From Lathyrus oleraceus (lineage: Eukaryota > Streptophyta > Magnoliopsida > Fabales > Fabaceae), in NCBI RefSeq assembly GCF_024323335.1, contig NC_066585.1, positions 534,682,082 to 534,746,081 of the forward strand: DNA of 64,000 nt, written 5' to 3'. Under the pieces are notes generated by a model. It searched no databases, had not been told where the DNA came from, and saw only the letters and a list, made by a program, of their open reading frames with translations. Shown piece after piece: positions 58,110-64,000 of the stretch (position 1 is the first letter of the stretch; every line of letters begins with the position of its first letter). The translations under genes and the position numbers were made by a program.

Positions 58110-59520
58110 ATGCGCGGAATTCTTTTAGATAAGAACAAGTTATCTATCATTGATGGATATTCATGACAATTCTTGAATTTGATAATTTCAACTGAGTAAC
58201 CTGGGAAAGATGCAACCATTTGATACATTCTTGATTAATTAATTTGGTTTTTGATTCAATTTCTCAAACAATTATTTTCCATGAAAAATCCAATGGTTAT
58301 TGGAATGACCTTAAGGAGAGATTCTCCAAAATTGATTGTGTTTGTGTAACTACACTTAGATTTGAACTCAACAAACTCAAACAAGGATATAAGTCGGGCC
58401 TTGAATACTTCATTAAAATGAAGACTCTTTAGAATGAAATCAATGTTTATAGACATATTTCATCATGTACATACCCTCACCCTTGTATATGTGAAGCAAT
58501 CAGATTTGTCAGAAATTACATTCTTAAGGAGTAATCCAATTTCTCACATGTTTGAATGAGAAAATTTATGTTGTAAAAACCTAGGGTTTTTTTATGGATT
58601 TCTTACCCTCTATTAATAAATTATACTTCAAACGGCTCAAGAAGATAGCAATACCACACCTACATATGTAATTGATGAATCTAATTTCTCAACAAAACAT
58701 ATGATGCTAAGAAATGCTATGGTGGAGGAAGAGGTTCAAATTATGGAGGCTATGACAGAAATATTGCACTCATTGTATCAGATATGGTCACACAATTGAT
58801 TTTTTCTATCAGAAACATGACCATCCTCATGTTAACTAGCCTTCATCTTTTGCTAATGCATCCAATAACAATGTTAAAAATTCTCAGTAACCAAATTCTA
58901 TGTCAGACATAAAATCAACAAGATCTTAATGTTTTTGGTCTAACTCGAGAAATATAACAAGCTTATATGCTTGCTCCAATAAGAAAAATTGATTCCTTCA
59001 CATACTCATGAAATTGGTTTAAGCTCGTATCAACTCATAACATCCATTTAAATTCATTATGATCCTTTATCAAATGAGCAACATTCCTCGGATAGTCTTA
59101 ATGTCATTACTTGTTATGTAAGTAATAAGTCAAATTTATAGTTTCATGATTCACGAGCAAATGATCAAATATTTTTTTCTAAGAATTGTTTTTAGTTATT
59201 TAACTACATTAGGCATATTAAACTTCATCTACATAATGGTAAATCAGTTCAGATTAATTACAATATATATATATATATATATATAATATATATATATATA
59301 TATAATATATATATATAATATATATATTATATATATATAATATATATATATATTCACCATTAAATTTAATTTCAATCTCAAAATTGTGTCAATCATTATA
59401 CTTTACAGTTCAATCTACAAACAATCATTGTCATATATAGGATAAAGGTATTTAAAGATGATTGGTTTGGCTAAACAAATTAATGGAATGCATCAACTAA
59501 AGATGGAGCGTAGACATGCA
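58110..59520 (+). mobile_element. Ty1/copia relic: gag, zinc knuckle and protease
   Basis: 58130-58432 has NKLSIIDG and WERCNHLIHS-like pieces, then DSISQTIIFHEKSNGYWNDLKERFSKID, a UBN2/copia gag. The knuckle at about 58757-58800 reads C-T-H-C-I-R-Y-G-H-T-I-D-F-F, with the last Cys changed to Phe. Around 59145 the protease block reads D-S-R-A instead of D-S-G-A. 59440-59510 gives IGLAKQINGMHQLKM, the pre-integrase start. There are no LTRs, integrase or reverse transcriptase. An (AT)n run interrupts the protease part. Confidence 0.75.
59262..59353. repeat. (AT)n tract within the copia protease relic
   Basis: About 92 bp of AT alternation with a few AAT/TTA breaks. Confidence 0.95.
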
Positions 59521-59599
59521 TACTAGATCAAATCCATAAATTCCATAAACATTGAAAAATCTAAACACATTAGATACATCTCAATGTAAATTACTATTT

Positions 59600-61111
59600 T
59601 GTCTGGATTTCAGGTACTTAACCATGTGAGAGCCGTACGCGAAGAAATGAGACAAATCAGATGAAAAACGGAGAAAAGGCGTGTTTTGCACTCATGGCGT
59701 TCACCATTGAGGTAGCCATAATGTGGATGACGTGTCCCATGACCCAACGGTCACAAAGACCAAGTCTCTGCGTTTTGTGAAGGGGGCATTCGCCATAAGG
59801 GGTATGGTGGTCGTCGTCCCCTATAAAAGTGAAGCAATCAAATGGTTGAAGCATTCCTCCCCATTACCCCGATTTTCTCTCACACGAACTTAGCAGCTTT
59901 GACTTGGTTTCCAGGGATTTCTAGCACTATAAATAGTTGTTGAAACTCATGTTTGAGATGATCCAAGCTTAGTACAACTTAAGCCATATATTTATATTTT
60001 TGAGAGTTTTAATTCTTCACATCAGAGAATTATTGCATTGGTGTTGTTATTGAGTTTGAGCACTTTATTTTGTAGCATTAATCTTGCCAGAATTATTTAC
60101 CCGTTCAAGTTTTCCTTCAATTTATTCATGTACCTGATTCAAGACTCCGTTTGGAGCAGGTTCTTATTATTATCAGTATTATTTATTTCTTTTTGTTTAT
60201 TTACTTTACAGGCTTGTTATTTTCTTGCCTTACTGTAATTTTTATTTTTTTGCCTTACTTAAATTTCGAAGTTTAATTTATTCCATTGCACGTTCATAAT
60301 TGAATCGCCTGATATGTTTAATTCTAATTTTCAATTCATCGCTTTATTATTTATTGAATCAGCTGTTATTTATTTAGATTATGATCGGGGTTGTTTTGGT
60401 TTTTATCTCAATTTTTTGGAAATTAAATTGGTCAGGTTACTACGAGAGTAGAACTGTAGATACACCGGGTAAGATCGAAAGTTGTTTGGTACCTAAGGTA
60501 AAATTGTTAAGTTTTTTATTAATAAACACCACCAGAGCACTTTGTTAATCCATTAGGAGAATTTGATATTTCTAGATAGTGATTTTAAAACTATTTTCGG
60601 ACGCGTTTATAAGTTTAGAATCCGATTATCCGAGAAAAAACCGGGAACCCTTTAAAGTTAAAATTTCCAACCAAAACCACTTTTAACTAAGTAACAGAAT
60701 CTAATTTCTAAAAAAAGGTTTTCACTACTTTAACGCAAAACACACCGGACACGCGAGAACGGATTGTATAATTTAGAGAGTAAAACTCGGTTCCGAATAC
60801 GCGAGAGTGACGGTTCATTTTTAATTAATTCTTTTTCAAGGAAGAAAACATTTCCCCGTACATAGTTCTACTTAGGAATAATAAGAGTAATATTGATCGA
60901 TGAGAGCCATACTCCGGTATTACATTTTTGAATTCATTCAAGTCTATTATTTTCACTTTGTTGTTCCTATTTCAACTTTTTCACGATCGCCTTAGATAAA
61001 CACCGTAGTAATAGAAAATGATAGATTGACCATTAGGTCTCTGTGGGTTCGACAACCTTTTATATTACTCTGATACAATTTGTATACTTGTGGAAAACAC
61101 CCATCAAGTTT
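59600..61111 (+). repeat. Gypsy LTR (probably Athila-type), plus orientation
   Basis: CCCCTATAAAAG at 59818-59829 is a good TATA context and CACTATAAATAG at about 59923-59934 is a second. The end, about 61020-61111, has the common GGTCTCTGTGGGTTCGACAA words, and a primer site follows. The LTR start was not identified, so the left limit is approximate. Confidence 0.6.
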
Positions 61112-61129
61112 TTCGCGCCGTTGTTAAGG
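61112..61129 (+). other. Decayed tRNA-Asp primer-binding site
   Basis: TCGCGCCGTTGTTAAGGA differs at a few positions from the TGGCGCCGTTGCCGGGGA type, and lies directly after the LTR. Confidence 0.6.
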
Positions 61130-61197
61130 ACCAATTACGGCAAATATTGAAACCTTGTTGTTACACTGTCTAGATTAAGCCACCTTTTTCTCGGTCA

Positions 61198-61257
61198 ATG
61201 CGAAGGACTCACAGTACCGTAACTTTAGAAGACCCAATAGTTGAACCAGAAAGGTAG
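61198..61257 (+). pseudogene. Start of a gypsy gag, truncated
   Basis: An ATG about 70 bp after the primer site opens MRRTHSTVTLEDPIVEPER, then a stop. The position and the basic MRRT start resemble Athila-type gag N-termini. The sequence that follows is unrelated. Confidence 0.4.
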
Positions 61258-61259
61258 GT

Positions 61260-63075
61260 ACGTGCAAGGCTTTTGTTGCAGGTTGTGAATGGTTAGGTTG
61301 TGAGTCATGGTGCTGCAAACTTTTTCCAGGTGTTTCATGGTTTGGCATACTGACATGTAGCATGGTTCAGACTTATAATCTGCAGTATGTTCTGGCTTGT
61401 GATTTCATGTATGCATTGCATCTTGGTTTGGTTTTGATGTGCATCATGTATGATATTGTGGTTCTGCATCATGGCATATTGTGCATCATAATGTGACATT
61501 TGTGTATTGTTATGACTTGCTCATGCTATTGTGTTTGTACAAATTCTGACTTGGACTAACATAGCCTATGTTTGCAGCATGAGTGCATGTGTATTCTGAC
61601 TTTGTGGTTGTATCCCATGCCTTGCCTTATTTTGTAAGTCATGGTTTCATGTAGTGAGCAATGGTGGTTGAACACAAATGGTTAAGTTTGAATTTGAAGC
61701 CTCTGTGTACAAATGGCCAACCAAAGATTGACATGAACTTGGAAAATAGGATTAGAACTAGGATGGGAAATTTAGGGGTTTAGGATGGAAAAGAATTTGA
61801 GTTAACTTTGGTCAAAGTTGATCAAAAAGTCAACTGTTGACCAAAGTTAACATTTGGTCAACATATTTTTTTGCATTTTTTTTGTATGTAGACATTTTAT
61901 TATCATGTAATGAATGGTATTGATACATTTGAATAAAATTGAATTGATTTAGTACATGAACATGTCACTTGAAATGGTTTGAATTTGGACTTAAATGATC
62001 ATGACTTGTAATTAGGTATGAATGGACATGACTTGTATGAAATGAACTAATTTGAAATGGATTGAAATGACTTGCATAAACTCAAACCAAAGATCCACAA
62101 ATGACACATGAAAGAAAGACATAAGGACCTCAGCAAGACAAAAAGGTACAATGAACTAGGGCCTAAACAAAACATATGGACCAAGAAATAATGGCATGAT
62201 AATGATCAAATGAATGAATGGAAGTAGATGAAGGTTGTGAGAACAAGAACTTGGGCTAGAACTAATGGGCTCAAGCACAGATGAATGGAAACAAAAACCA
62301 AGGAATCAACATGAATGAACCATGCACAAGAGGTTGTTGAATGAAATTAGACCAAGCAGGAGAATCAAGCACCATGAATGATGGAGAATCAGATTACACT
62401 AGGGTTAGAAGGCCACACAAGGAGTGTTGGACATAATTACGGTTCATGGGGCCATGATCAAGTGGGAATCCCAAATTAGGGTTTAGGTAGTTAAGATAAG
62501 GCCCAAAGAGTGCCCACAAGGTCCCACATGAACACCATCAAGAATTAGGGTTTGAATGCCTTGAGGAATGACATGGTATAGTCTCCTTGAATCCACATCT
62601 CAAAGATCAAGCAAATTAGGGTTTCACTCCCAATACGATCAGATGAAGATCCAAGTCATACTTTTAAATTTTGATCCACGGGCAAACCCTAGCTTTGCAA
62701 GCCACTGAGCTTTGAATCTATAGTGATCAATTATCAAGTTTAATGAAGGAATTATGCACATGAGTGAAAGGGTTGGGAAAGTATGACACATAGTACTATA
62801 AATAGGGAATCTAGCGTGAGGATTAGGGTGGCAAAATCATTGTAAACTTCCATACAAACTCAACGTACCAATAAGCAAGCGAGAAATTAGTCTCTGGAGA
62901 AACGTACTTGCCTACCAACTTTTACTTATGCAAATAAAGTTTTCTTTTCATTTCATCTACATTACTTGTTTTTATTTTCATTCAAGTTACTATTTTGACT
63001 TAGTCGAGATTACTGTTACATTTACTTTAAAACTTAATCATTTTTTTAAAGTAGTCAACACAAATACTCGACAAC
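61260..63075 (+). other. Unassigned repetitive segment with LTR-like promoter
   Basis: It sits between a gypsy gag start and Tat/Ogre polymerase. It contains CTATAAATAGGG at about 62803-62814 and GTCAACTGTTGAC-type inverted words near 61800-61860. A T-rich region near 62940-63050 could be an LTR 3' part. It may be a separate solo LTR; the ends were not established. Confidence 0.4.
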
Positions 63076-63570
<495 letters not shown>

Positions 63571-63948
63571 TTATAGCTCAAAGTTGCTTCAGGCTACAAA
63601 GTTCCTAAGGAAAAGTTGCAAGAGCTAATCTAGATTAGGATAAAATTAATCCCGACCAGCATTTTCCCTCCAAGGATGTTGACATCAAAAGCTACGGGAG
63701 AAAAAGGACTCGAGATAATGAAGTACATGGAATCCAAGGAGTGTGATGTCCTCGCCATCAATAATATGTCGAATGAAGATTGGCAAAGACCTAATGTGAA
63801 ATACTTAGAAAATCCATAGTGGATCTTGTGGTGCCCATCAAGCAGACCACAAAATGAAATGGCTTTTGTTCTGACAAGGTGTATACTAGCCAACCATGTT
63901 AAAAAAACTGCATAGAGTGTGCCAAAAGATGTCGAGATTGTTAAAAAT
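63571..63948 (+). pseudogene. Tat/Ogre RNase H end fused to integrase zinc finger by deletion
   Basis: [13 protein letters not shown] and later MESKECDVLAINNMSNEDW and VKYLENP are Ogre-like RNase H to integrase linker words. These run straight into GSCGAHQADHKMKWLLF and QGVY.PTMLK, the integrase HHCC region. Several hundred bases expected between the two are missing, so this is a deletion join. Stops interrupt the frame. Confidence 0.7.
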
Positions 63949-64000
63949 GTTGGTGTAAGCCCTAGAAGCCAATACTTTTGGTACTTGTATCGAATTGTTT
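63949..64000 (+). mobile_element. Start of another LTR at the window edge
   Basis: TGTTGGTGTAAGCCCTAGAA begins abruptly where the integrase homology stops, and has the TGTTGG start of a copia LTR. It is cut by the window end. Confidence 0.4.

Overview
This window looks like nuclear DNA from a large-genome legume, most likely tribe Fabeae (pea, vetch, lentil or grass-pea type). The main evidence is a 4.85-kb solo LTR of the Ogre type, which starts TGTAAGACCCGAATTTTGAC. Tat/Ogre polymerase fragments, Ty1/copia and Ty3/gypsy relics nested in each other, very AT-rich spacers and only one intact gene in 64 kb fit this. The species cannot be fixed from the sequence alone.

Layout. 1-20125: two copies of one repetitive block (copy A 1-8730, copy B 8731-20125). 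Both carry the same tandem repeats and the same gag-only, tRNA-Asp-primed LTR element. Copy A alone has a 649-bp Helitron; copy B alone has the solo Ogre LTR. In each case the other copy shows the empty site. 21424-26344: a decayed Ty1/copia element (called copia-1 here). 27631-28043: a foldback MITE with a near-perfect 9-bp duplication. 28241-34167: a CACTA-like relic interrupted by a second Ty1/copia element (copia-2, 28557-33755, perfect target duplication CTATA). 35040-36520: a foldback and a tRNA-Asp gypsy remnant. 36520-50345: a third copia element (copia-3). Its 5' LTR is split by an 8.7-kb CACTA transposon (37312-45991), which holds a Tekay/Del-type chromovirus fragment, which holds a further LTR. 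50461-58110: a TE-poor island with the only intact gene, a GPAT6-type glycerol-3-phosphate acyltransferase. 58110-64000: relics of copia gag/protease, a gypsy LTR with primer site, and Tat/Ogre reverse transcriptase, RNase H and integrase.

The host gene encodes the bifunctional cutin-pathway enzyme (acyltransferase plus phosphatase, sn-2 specific in characterised relatives). It has two exons and all visible catalytic motifs are intact. Nothing else in the window looks like a functional host gene.

The most interesting signal is not a gene. Five unrelated LTR families here each carry, in the U3 part of their LTR, several copies of a family-specific palindrome centred on CpG. The words are GTAACCGGTTAC, TGATTCGAATCA, AGGTCGACCT, ATCGCGCGAT-like and TTCGA-based. 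In three families the copies are spaced mostly 20-24 bp apart, often exactly 21 bp, which is two helical turns; other gaps are near 31 or 61 bp. In one family the same array also lies inside pol at exact 21-bp steps, making a seven-codon repeat. Many degenerate copies look like decay by CG-to-TG or CG-to-CA changes. This suggests a shared, convergent type of phased cis-element.
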